From contig CAJTYU010000047.1 in the NCBI GenBank assembly GCA_910584095.1, positions 1 to 14,149 on the forward strand: a DNA stretch of 14,149 bases, in the 5' to 3' direction. A program made the position numbers and the translations under genes. Below the pieces are notes generated by a model, which saw nothing but the letters and a program-made list of their open reading frames with translations, was not told where the DNA came from and ran no database searches. Positions 1 through 5,732 of the stretch are shown in pieces. Source of the DNA: an uncultured Dorea sp. (GTDB lineage Bacteria > Bacillota > Clostridia > Lachnospirales > Lachnospiraceae). The stretch's first letter is position 1, and each line of letters begins with the position of its first letter.

Positions 1-79
1 GGTATCTCTGATCGTACCCGTGCCGGGGATTGTTCGCTTTTTCTTCCATCCAGCTGATCGCTGATTCTATTCTAGACAT
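1..79 (-). CDS. Endolysin, N-terminal fragment (Amidase_5-like peptidoglycan hydrolase)
   Basis: Only the first 26 codons are present; the gene runs off the window at position 1. The start is an ATG with a strong AAGGAG site 6 bases upstream. The visible N-terminus has the pattern IESAISWMEEKANN followed by HGYDQRY. This resembles the beginning of phage peptidoglycan hydrolases of the Amidase_5 type (N-acetylmuramoyl-L-alanine amidase or related endopeptidase), where the segment leads into a YDCSS catalytic cysteine region that would lie outside the window. Position after a holin supports a role in cutting the host wall at the end of infection. It sits 47 bases after the T run of a predicted terminator, so its expression may need read-through or a processed leader. 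The family call rests on a short segment and on context. A CHAP or NlpC/P60 enzyme is the alternative. Confidence 0.7.
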   Translation of the reverse strand, partial: MSRIESAISWMEEKANNPRHGYDQRY

Positions 80-99
80 AGCTTTCTCCTTCCTGTTCG

Positions 100-125
100 G
101 TGTCGCGCATAATTTGCGCCGGCAC
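100..125 (-). other. GC-rich imperfect hairpin in the endolysin 5' leader
   Basis: Arms 100-108 and 116-125 pair around a 7-base AT-rich loop (109-115). There is one mismatch and one bulged G; all other pairs are G-C or A-T. The hairpin begins exactly where the T run of the preceding terminator ends, and lies about 20 bases before the endolysin start. It has no T run of its own, so it is not a terminator. It could pause polymerase, protect a processed mRNA 5' end or tune translation, but nothing in the sequence decides this. Confidence 0.4.
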
Positions 126-153
126 AAAAAAAGAAGGTCTTCTCTAGACCTTC
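126..153 (-). terminator. Intrinsic terminator before the endolysin
   Basis: A perfect 8-bp stem (133-140 with 146-153, reading GAAGGTCT/AGACCTTC) closes a 5-base loop and is followed on the minus strand by seven Ts (126-132). This is a textbook rho-independent terminator acting on transcription that comes from the holin side. A run of five As flanks the other side of the stem, so activity on the plus strand is unlikely. It is the second of two terminators in series between holin and endolysin. Confidence 0.75.
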
Positions 154-168
154 AAAAACTTGTTAATA

Positions 169-339
169 TCAAATACGAAAAAGCACCCCATAGCTGAGAT
201 GCTTTTCTGGCAATGCCTTATTCCGACAGTAGTACATACTGCTTACAACCTCTTGCGGTTTATAAGGACTTATTTTGTTGACACAATCATAACCTACCGC
301 TTGAACCTTGTCAACAATTGTTAGTGATTGCCATGCCAT
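169..339 (-). CDS. Possible 56-aa small protein, unrecognised; competes with the RNA reading
   Basis: An ATG frame of 56 codons starts MAWQSLTIVDKVQAVGYD and ends KHLSYGVLFRI. Its composition is ordinary for a soluble protein, with two cysteines (residues 19 and 38) and no membrane segment. Its stop lies 15 bases before the terminator at 126-153, a natural gene end. Against it, no Shine-Dalgarno sequence precedes the ATG: the upstream bases on this strand read TCCTCTTTC. A near-consensus promoter lies inside the frame, and a strong terminator hairpin covers its last codons before the stop. A shorter start at the internal ATG (235-237) would have an AGAGG 11 bases upstream and give a 22-residue peptide. 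I recognise no family. The frame may be real, or an accident of a regulatory region. Confidence 0.35.
   Translation of the reverse strand: MAWQSLTIVDKVQAVGYDCVNKISPYKPQEVVSSMYYCRNKALPEKHLSYGVLFRI
176..280 (-). ncRNA. Candidate ~100-nt structured RNA between holin and endolysin
   Basis: This interval runs from the expected start of transcription, about 7 bases after the -10 box at 286-291, to the end of the terminator at 179-206. The RNA can fold as a three-way junction. The closing stem pairs 262-267 with 216-221 (CCTTAT/ATAAGG). One hairpin pairs 257-260 with 247-250 around a GCAAGA loop. A second pairs 237-241 with 227-231, extended by a G-U pair (242/226). The stems are short (6, 4 and 6 pairs), so the fold is only suggestive. 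I recognise no RNA family. It could be a free small RNA or the leader of the endolysin mRNA. A competing explanation is the small reading frame at 169-339, which covers the same bases. Confidence 0.4.
179..206 (-). terminator. Intrinsic terminator, first of a tandem pair
   Basis: Arms 179-189 and 196-206 can form 11 pairs, including two G-U wobbles, around a 6-base loop. On the minus strand the stem runs straight into five Ts (178-182). The outer four pairs are A-U, so on the plus strand the stem is followed by only four Ts and termination there would be weak. The hairpin lies within the last codons of an open 56-codon frame (169-339). If it terminates efficiently, RNA would end at about 172-176, before that frame's stop codon. 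Its sequence resembles the terminator at 14094-14120. Confidence 0.65.
276..316. repeat. 8-bp perfect inverted repeat framing the promoter (operator-like)
   Basis: TGTTGACA at 276-283 and its exact complement TGTCAACA at 309-316 are separated by 25 bases, about three helical turns between arm centres. On the minus strand one arm contains the -35 box and the other covers the expected transcription start. That is where a dimeric or looping repressor would block a promoter. A further perfect palindrome, AACAATTGTT, overlaps one arm at 313-322. No regulator gene is in the window, so the binding protein is unknown. Confidence 0.4.
286..314 (-). promoter_or_regulatory. Near-consensus sigma-A promoter upstream of the endolysin
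   Basis: On the minus strand TTGACA (309-314) is followed after exactly 17 bases by TATGAT (286-291), matching 11 of 12 consensus positions at the optimal spacing. Transcription would start near 279-280 and point at the endolysin. It is the only near-consensus promoter I noticed in the window; I did not score both strands systematically. The -35 box overlaps the palindrome AACAATTGTT (313-322) and both boxes sit within a longer inverted repeat, so binding of a repressor or activator is plausible. The box positions also fall inside the weak 56-codon frame, so coincidence cannot be excluded. Confidence 0.55.
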
Positions 340-370
340 GAAAGAGGACGCTTTAAAGCGCCCCCCGTTT

Positions 371-694
371 CTATTTCTTCTTATATTTCGTCCGGCTCCA
401 CATCTCCGCTACCTTCTCCCAGCCTCCGGTACTTACTAAATATACTACAAACGCTGCAAGGAATGATGCAAATACATAATACCAGACAATTACGATCTTA
501 AAATACTGGCATGCAATAACGACGGCCAGAGGGCACAGCACAAGCGATACAGCCAGCGCAACTGCATTCGTCTGAATCTTTCGAAGCCCCGGCATCTCCT
601 TAATCACCTGTGTAATCATGCTTACAAAAAACGCCAGCACGCCGACAGCCGCCAGTATATAAGTAACATACTGTAATAAAATCTCCATACTCAT
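371..694 (-). CDS. Holin, three transmembrane segments
   Basis: This 107-residue protein has three hydrophobic stretches at about residues 8-28, 43-63 and 66-88, and ends in a positively charged tail (RTKYKKK). Size, topology and the basic C-terminus are those of a class I holin, the phage protein that opens the cytoplasmic membrane and times lysis. It is placed two genes after the tail tip and directly before the endolysin, the usual lysis cassette order. The ATG at 694 is chosen because GAGGAG lies 5 bases upstream; the second methionine (codon 3) is too far from it. That site lies between the stop of the preceding gene and this start, so the two are probably translated from one message. 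I do not recognise a named holin family with certainty. Function is inferred from topology and context. Confidence 0.75.
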   Translation of the reverse strand: MSMEILLQYVTYILAAVGVLAFFVSMITQVIKEMPGLRKIQTNAVALAVSLVLCPLAVVIACQYFKIVIVWYYVFASFLAAFVVYLVSTGGWEKVAEMWSRTKYKKK

Positions 695-703
695 AGTTTC
701 TCC

Positions 704-997
704 TCACTTTCTAATTTCTAATTCCAAAACCTCTTTGTACATTTCTGTAACCATACCATTACCGCCAAGTTCATGGTATGCCTCATACATTTCAATAAAA
801 TTCTCCAGCGCATAAGAAGGTATATGCCTAAGCGCGGTATATCGGTCGTGATACTCTATCAGCTGGACTCTTAAAAGCAGCATAGTCCCACGGCTGTTTG
901 CGTCACGGTCCTTCTTCTGCGTTTTCAGCATCCACACAATGTATCCAGCAAGCACCGGTAATACAATATTATATGTCTGCACTAGGAATTGTTCCAT
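704..997 (-). CDS. Small membrane-anchored lysis-module protein, possible holin or antiholin
   Basis: A 97-residue protein with one predicted membrane helix near the N-terminus (about residues 7-24), then a charged, probably helical cytoplasmic domain. That domain holds a run of the type LLLRVQLIEYHDRY and a later YEAYHELGGNG motif. Proteins of this plan (short TM anchor, LLR...LI, LEN...Y..LGGNG) are common beside holins in Firmicutes phages and are usually left as hypothetical or called holin-like. The frame could open earlier at a TTG (1027), but the ATG at 997 has a good AAAGGGGTG site 6 bases upstream, while the earlier codon falls in the T run of a terminator, so I use 997. Nine bases separate its stop from the holin start. 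It may modulate the holin; that is inference only. Confidence 0.65.
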   Translation of the reverse strand: MEQFLVQTYNIVLPVLAGYIVWMLKTQKKDRDANSRGTMLLLRVQLIEYHDRYTALRHIPSYALENFIEMYEAYHELGGNGMVTEMYKEVLELEIRK

Positions 998-1021
998 TGG
1001 AATCACCCCTTTCCTTAATCT

Positions 1022-1049
1022 AAACAAAAATAAGGCCCTTCAAGGCCTC
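1022..1049 (-). terminator. Intrinsic terminator between tail and lysis genes
   Basis: AGGCC (1044-1048) pairs with GGCCT (1033-1037), extendable by one G-U pair, around a 6-base loop. On the minus strand it is followed by TATTTTTGTTTA. The stem is short but GC-rich. It lies between the stop at 1076 and the next start at 997, so it would separate the tail genes from the membrane-protein/holin pair unless transcription reads through. Confidence 0.5.
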
Positions 1050-1075
1050 GCCCTAATCTCCATATTTTACACCCC

Positions 1076-1342
1076 CTACTCTGTTGATTCCGATTCCTTT
1101 GGCTCTTCCAGCGCCGCAATCATTTCGTCCTGCAGTTCCCTTGCATATGACCGGAACGCATCCTCATCCTCCCGGCACTTCACAATATTTTTTCCATAAG
1201 CGTCCCTGTCGTTGACCCATGTGGAAATCCCCATGCTGAGGGGGTCAATGGAATTAATTGACAAATTAAACCCGGCTACTTCCGCCTCTCCGATCACACT
1301 CCCGCTTGTTACCGTAATCGTCCTCTCTATTGGTTTTAACAT
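1076..1342 (-). CDS. Hypothetical 88-aa protein after the tail-tip gene
   Basis: The ATG at 1342 is preceded by a perfect AGGAGG at 8 bases, so this is very likely translated. The 88-residue product is acidic at its C-terminus (ALEEPKESESTE). It has an N-terminal half with alternating hydrophobic and polar residues suggesting beta strands (ITVTSGSVIGEAEVAGFNLSI), then a charged, probably helical half (REDEDAFRSYARELQDEM). No signal peptide or membrane segment is seen. I do not recognise the family. Its place between the tail-tip protein and the lysis genes is where small tail-fibre accessory or chaperone proteins are often encoded, but nothing in the sequence proves that role. It is followed by a terminator, so it may be the last gene of the tail transcript. 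Confidence 0.6.
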   Translation of the reverse strand: MLKPIERTITVTSGSVIGEAEVAGFNLSINSIDPLSMGISTWVNDRDAYGKNIVKCREDEDAFRSYARELQDEMIAALEEPKESESTE

Positions 1343-1402
1343 ATTTCTTGCCTCCTTCTATACCTATCGCTGCTTAAAAATAATCCTACAAAAATAGAAT
1401 CC

Positions 1403-1474
1403 CTACGGATCCGCCCTGATCTCTTCCATTCTTCCATCCTTTCTTACTCTTTTTAAGTCATTTCTATATCGCAT
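1403..1474 (-). CDS. Possible 23-aa basic peptide after the tail-tip gene
   Basis: A short ATG frame starts 7 bases after the tail-tip stop and encodes a highly charged 23-residue peptide (MRYRNDLKRVRKDGRMEEI, then RADP). No clear ribosome binding site precedes it, so it would rely on coupling to the upstream gene. An alternative 33-codon frame in the same gap (1336-1437) overlaps the start of the 88-aa gene and also lacks a well-placed site. Neither is convincing. Apart from these the 139-base gap holds only the ribosome binding site of the next gene. Confidence 0.2.
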   Translation of the reverse strand: MRYRNDLKRVRKDGRMEEIRADP

Positions 1475-1481
1475 GAATTGA

Positions 1482-4124
1482 TTAATCCGAAATAACTATA
1501 CGGGATAGTTTAAATGCACTAGCAGACCAGCCAACGATACTTGTAATCTGGTAAGTCAACACGCCTGCGGCGCTGATTGATACATAACCAGTGAGATTAT
1601 AGCTTGCATTCTGGTAAATGTAAAAACCAGAAGCCATGCTTGTCCTCATAGTAATGACCCGGTCAAACTGGCTTGTTCCACACGCTATATATATCGTTAT
1701 CAGTTTCCTGTCATCAACAGCACTAAGCTTGTAAGTCTTGGCGCTTGTGGCAAACGCAAGGTTAGGCGACAGGATTGTTCTGTCACTTAATCTGAAAAGG
1801 CTTATTGTTTTGCCTCCAGAGTTAAGTATCAGATCATCCGCCTCAAATTCAGCAGTAGTACCCGTTGCAAAAACCCGGAATCCCGCATTTCCTGTCTGAG
1901 GGTACTGACAATTTACAATAACACTCCCATTCTGTTTTCCAATAACTACAGGATCGCCTGTAATTTCAATGGCATCCGCAGCTAAGCTAGCACCAGTCCT
2001 TCCTTCTACACTCCCATAAGATAAAGAAGCAAATATACCATCTCCCTTCCGAAACATAATGCTCTCTTCATCTATAAAAATATTACCGTTTCCTGGATTT
2101 CCGATAATCGCAGTGTTTGCATAGACCGGCTCCGAAGCCACCCTCCAGTACGAACCGTCGTAGGCAAATACTACTGTTGCCCCGGCTGACCAGTATGCAT
2201 ATCTTACACCTTGGGTATAGATAGCTTTTGCACCTGTATTATTTACATTCAGTGTTGGCGCCGCTGCGGTATTTGCATAAATGAACCGGACTGCCACTGT
2301 AACACCTGCTTTCAATGCAATCGTCCCGCTTGCAATAACCGCTGCTTTGTCTGCTGCAGCTTCCGCCGTCTCAGATGTTGCATAAAGCATCTGTCCGTCT
2401 GCACCATTTGCCCCGGCCGGGCCTTGAGGGCCGGTAGCTCCATGCGTTCCAATGATTACAGGCTCGCTGACGTAAGTAGTATTATCTGAATAAGTAACCA
2501 CTTCATAGTTCCATAAGTACTTTTTATCTATACTGGTAGCCTGCATTGCGGCCGTCCATCCGGGTGTGCTTGCCATGATGCCAGACTCCGCCGTACTTGC
2601 AAGGTAATATTTCCCAATAGACGCAATCCCTTTTCCGGGTTCGCCATCCTCTCCTTTTTCACCATCAGCGCCGTCTTTGCCATCCGACACATTACTTACC
2701 GTAACTTCGCAGAATCCCCGGACAGTTTCCCCTTCCAGAGCCTCAAACCGGTAAACCGCTTTCCCCTCCACATCGATCGCATTTACTAAAACAGTTTTTC
2801 CATCCGCAACGTCTGCGCCGTCTTTCTTCCAGCGGACAGCAAACCGGTCGGTCACATCCGCTCCCGCGTCCCTTACGCTGGCAGTCAGGGTGGTAGTTCC
2901 TTCCCCATTTTTAAATACAATGCCGTGATCCGTGGCAATCGTGCAGGTATAGGCCTTATTCGCCTTAATTAAAGCATTCATCTTTTCCAGCAGGCTGGAA
3001 TCCACCTGCGGCTCCAGCTCCGTGAAATTATCAAATACTGTCTTGTTCCTTGCCGGGTCTGTAAAGCTCCGTACCTGCTCCACCACTCTCGCTTCCAGGT
3101 ACAGAGTTGGATTATATTCCTCATCTACGATCATGACTGTATCGCCTATGTCTGTGTCAAAGTATCCATCCACCTCATACTTTACCTGCGGCTCGCACAG
3201 CTTCTTTAACTCTGCCAATGACTGTCCGTACAGCATTTCTGCATTATCCGTTTCATAAGTCCAGCGTTTAATAACATAGTGGTCACTGGTATTCTTCTTA
3301 AGCAGGTTGGACGGAAACCTGTCCCTTGCCTGCACGGCCCGGATGCATCCATCTCCGGAAGGGGATGAGAACAATACATTCCCGTCCGCATCCAGTTCCT
3401 TCTTATTCAGACTTGTAATTGTAAGGCCATCCTTGCCGGTCGGATAAATAGCAGTATATAATTCTTCGACATCGGAAGTCTTTTTGATGCCTTTTACATT
3501 CACCCCATACCGCAGCGTGATGTCATTCCGCTTCTGGCCAATCCCTTGACACTCCCCGTCATTCTCCCTATATACATTTAACGTAAGTTTTTTCAGGGAA
3601 TAATCCTTATTCAGTTCAGGCACAAACTCAGCCTCAGCACCAAATACATTCGCCATGGAAAAAATTCTTGCAAGGATCGTGCTTGTCCCAGTCCACTCAT
3701 TTTTAATCTTCTTCTCCGACACCTCATTGACGCCTATCTTAACAGTCCTCTCCGGGTCAAACACACCTAAATATTCCTTAAAAGACATTGCCCTCCCGGC
3801 CTTATATTCAGGCGCATCCTCATTCAGCAATTCAAACATCAATGCATACGCGGTTACTTCCACAATGTATTCTGTGCGGTACACTTTCACGATATTGAAA
3901 TAGTAATCATTCCCACAGTAACGGAAAGAGAGTTTATTCCCTTCTGCCAAATACTGTGAATCCCCATGCTTTGCAGATGCCGTGAAAGAAAATGTGGCTG
4001 CAGAACCCTCCAAGTAAGTATGCAGCTCATCCTTGTAATAATGCAGCGCTCCCGGAAGAGAATTATCCATAAACGTAATCTTTACATCATAGGCGTCCAA
4101 TACCGCTATCCTTATATTGTCCAT
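1482..4124 (-). CDS. Tail-tip protein (Tal / prophage tail protein family), modular host-contact protein
   Basis: An 880-residue protein encoded right after Dit, with its ATG overlapping the Dit stop (TAATG). Residues 1 to about 375 look like the conserved N-terminal part of phage tail-associated (Tal, gp27-like hub) proteins of Firmicutes siphophages, which close the tail tube. Residues 393-478 look like an Ig-like beta domain. Residues 481-499 and 562-577 are short collagen-like Gly-X-Y runs. They flank a small module (500-560) containing KYLWNYEVVTYSDNTTY and ending in VIIGTHG. Residues 578-672 form a further module, rich in Ala and aromatic residues (YWSAGATVVFAYDGSYWRV). The C-terminal 200 residues are beta-rich and unrecognised. 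I see no peptidase, lysozyme or CHAP domain, so wall cutting by this tip is not supported. The modular rear half probably contacts the host surface. Confidence 0.75.
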   Translation of the reverse strand: MDNIRIAVLDAYDVKITFMDNSLPGALHYYKDELHTYLEGSAATFSFTASAKHGDSQYLAEGNKLSFRYCGNDYYFNIVKVYRTEYIVEVTAYALMFELLNEDAPEYKAGRAMSFKEYLGVFDPERTVKIGVNEVSEKKIKNEWTGTSTILARIFSMANVFGAEAEFVPELNKDYSLKKLTLNVYRENDGECQGIGQKRNDITLRYGVNVKGIKKTSDVEELYTAIYPTGKDGLTITSLNKKELDADGNVLFSSPSGDGCIRAVQARDRFPSNLLKKNTSDHYVIKRWTYETDNAEMLYGQSLAELKKLCEPQVKYEVDGYFDTDIGDTVMIVDEEYNPTLYLEARVVEQVRSFTDPARNKTVFDNFTELEPQVDSSLLEKMNALIKANKAYTCTIATDHGIVFKNGEGTTTLTASVRDAGADVTDRFAVRWKKDGADVADGKTVLVNAIDVEGKAVYRFEALEGETVRGFCEVTVSNVSDGKDGADGEKGEDGEPGKGIASIGKYYLASTAESGIMASTPGWTAAMQATSIDKKYLWNYEVVTYSDNTTYVSEPVIIGTHGATGPQGPAGANGADGQMLYATSETAEAAADKAAVIASGTIALKAGVTVAVRFIYANTAAAPTLNVNNTGAKAIYTQGVRYAYWSAGATVVFAYDGSYWRVASEPVYANTAIIGNPGNGNIFIDEESIMFRKGDGIFASLSYGSVEGRTGASLAADAIEITGDPVVIGKQNGSVIVNCQYPQTGNAGFRVFATGTTAEFEADDLILNSGGKTISLFRLSDRTILSPNLAFATSAKTYKLSAVDDRKLITIYIACGTSQFDRVITMRTSMASGFYIYQNASYNLTGYVSISAAGVLTYQITSIVGWSASAFKLSRIVISD
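2394..2684 (-). repeat. Two collagen-like Gly-X-Y segments within the tail-tip gene
   Basis: The stretch encodes residues 481-577 of the tail-tip protein. The first run follows GKDGADGEKGEDGEPGKG and the second GATGPQGPAGANGADG, with about 60 non-collagen residues between them. Short Gly-X-Y runs in phage fibres are known to form trimeric stalks. Here they would link the hub domain to the C-terminal modules. Confidence 0.7.
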
Positions 4125-5731
4125 TATAAATACGCCTCCCGTATCCGTGCCGCGGCAGACATGCTGCCGGCCGCCCAGTCACTATTGGTAAACTGAATCC
4201 TTGTCTTCCCTTGCCCGGCTTTAAAATAAGTAGTCCCGACAATCTCATCCTCCATGTCCAAAACCCCGTTTTTATATACTTTCCCACTTAATCCATCTAT
4301 TGTCAGCACATCATCCGGCTGGTATCTGTTCGGAATATCATATATATAATTAACATTATTCGCTATCACTTTAAACGAATTAAGAAAATACAGTCTTGTG
4401 ATCAAATCCGTGGTCGGTTTTACCTGTGTAAATCCAAGCGCCACCTTGGAAATCTTTTTATCCTTCAATTCACTGTATGAAAAGCTCCGCTCCGTACCGC
4501 AGAAATTAAAGCTAAACTTCGCGCCGGCCTTTCTTATCCGTACCAAACCGTTCCCGTTTACCCTCGTCCTGATCCCGGCGCCGCCGTCTATATCCGAGCC
4601 GAAATTTTCAATATAAAACACCCTTCCATGGTTCTGTATGTCACACCGGAGGCTCCCGTTAAAGGCTGTTGTCGATCCGTCCCACCACCACATCGAGGCG
4701 AGTATTTTATTATCCTCATCAATAACCGCAAGCATCGCGCCTCCCCTTTGAGACGCCCTTGCACAAGTCATCCATGTATAGGTATCCACCTCAAAATTAC
4801 TTGGATATGTCCCATCGGATTTTGTCGGCAGTGTAAACGTCATGTTTGCCCCATGCCACTGTCCATTCTTCAGGCCTGCTGAACTGCCCTGATCATTCAT
4901 CCCCAGACAGTTCCATGTTTTGCTTCCATGTTCATTTTTATAGCTAAGTTTTCCAATCGTCCCGTTCCATTTCGGCATTCCGTCCGTAAGGCCGGACCAT
5001 GACGAATCATTCAATGTCACCCTACTGTCCGCAAGCATCTTCGAAGCAAAATCAGTCTGTCCCCTATGATGTATCAGCGTTTCACTTCTTTTCCTTTCCT
5101 CCGTATCCGCCTCATCCGCATATCCATACTGCATCGCCCCATGCTCGGAAACGATCCCAATAAAACCGTTTTCCGAGTTCATTGTAATATCATAGCTGAC
5201 CGGTACGGCTTTTGTTCCCTCGTTTATGATCACCGCCTCCAGTACGCCGTCCTCATTGAGGCTTGCAGGAAAGATTTTTTCTACTACAGAATATTTAAAT
5301 GGATCTGTGCAGTAAAAATAAATCTCTCCTGTCACATGGTTCGTACCTGCCGGCACCTCGCTGTTGCTTGCTTTTGTTGCGACAAAGAATTTATCTGCCT
5401 CATCATTAAACAATAACTCAGCCTGTTCGGCGCTCAGCAACGCATTCAGCCGATTGTACGCATCCCGGAATGCCATGTCTGATTTTGCAGCCAGCTGATA
5501 TGTAACCGTTATTGTGCGTGGCGGATACCTCTTATACTGATATTGCGTTCCATCCAGACTCCCCATCTGCTCATCTGTGATTTCACATTCCAGCAGCTCC
5601 CTTCCGCTTACGCGAAGGGTCCGAAAGCCTGTGATTTCTTCATCCAGCCAGATTCCGTTAAACTTCACCGCCTCTGCCGGGAGGCTGCTGGCTATACCCT
5701 GGGACGCTATTGTATCAACAAACTTGTACAT
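4124..5731 (-). CDS. Distal tail protein (Dit), enlarged by a central insertion
   Basis: The first ~165 residues have the pattern of the siphophage Dit N-terminal domain that forms the ring at the tail end. It includes an early FNGIWLDEEITGFRTLRV segment and, later, YFYCTDPFKYS. The last ~80 residues (PDDVLTIDGLSGKVYKNGV onwards, ending in an F/GQGKTRIQF stretch) match the usual C-terminal beta-sandwich ending of Dit. Between them lie roughly residues 215-455 that a standard Dit of about 250 residues lacks. This insert is rich in Trp, Gly and Asn and looks like a carbohydrate-binding or lectin-like beta domain. It follows the tape measure stop by a single base, with its ribosome binding site inside the tape measure gene, and overlaps the tail-tip start. 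It should connect tail tube and tip; the insert may add host sugar binding. Confidence 0.75.
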   Translation of the reverse strand: MYKFVDTIASQGIASSLPAEAVKFNGIWLDEEITGFRTLRVSGRELLECEITDEQMGSLDGTQYQYKRYPPRTITVTYQLAAKSDMAFRDAYNRLNALLSAEQAELLFNDEADKFFVATKASNSEVPAGTNHVTGEIYFYCTDPFKYSVVEKIFPASLNEDGVLEAVIINEGTKAVPVSYDITMNSENGFIGIVSEHGAMQYGYADEADTEERKRSETLIHHRGQTDFASKMLADSRVTLNDSSWSGLTDGMPKWNGTIGKLSYKNEHGSKTWNCLGMNDQGSSAGLKNGQWHGANMTFTLPTKSDGTYPSNFEVDTYTWMTCARASQRGGAMLAVIDEDNKILASMWWWDGSTTAFNGSLRCDIQNHGRVFYIENFGSDIDGGAGIRTRVNGNGLVRIRKAGAKFSFNFCGTERSFSYSELKDKKISKVALGFTQVKPTTDLITRLYFLNSFKVIANNVNYIYDIPNRYQPDDVLTIDGLSGKVYKNGVLDMEDEIVGTTYFKAGQGKTRIQFTNSDWAAGSMSAAARIREAYL

Positions 5732-5732
5732 G

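Noticed and set aside
346..363. Hairpin around CGCTTTAAAGCG (349-360) just after the holin stop
   Set aside because: The stem is short with a mismatch and there is no T run on the minus strand, so I do not call it a terminator; it may simply be a palindrome.
939..1397. Plus-strand frames opposite the small lysis-module genes
   Set aside because: They overlap minus-strand genes with good ribosome binding sites, and I see no supporting start signals or plausible neighbours on the plus strand.
1482..2400. Diversity-generating retroelement target at the tail-tip C-terminus
   Set aside because: No reverse transcriptase, template repeat or accessory gene is visible in the window.
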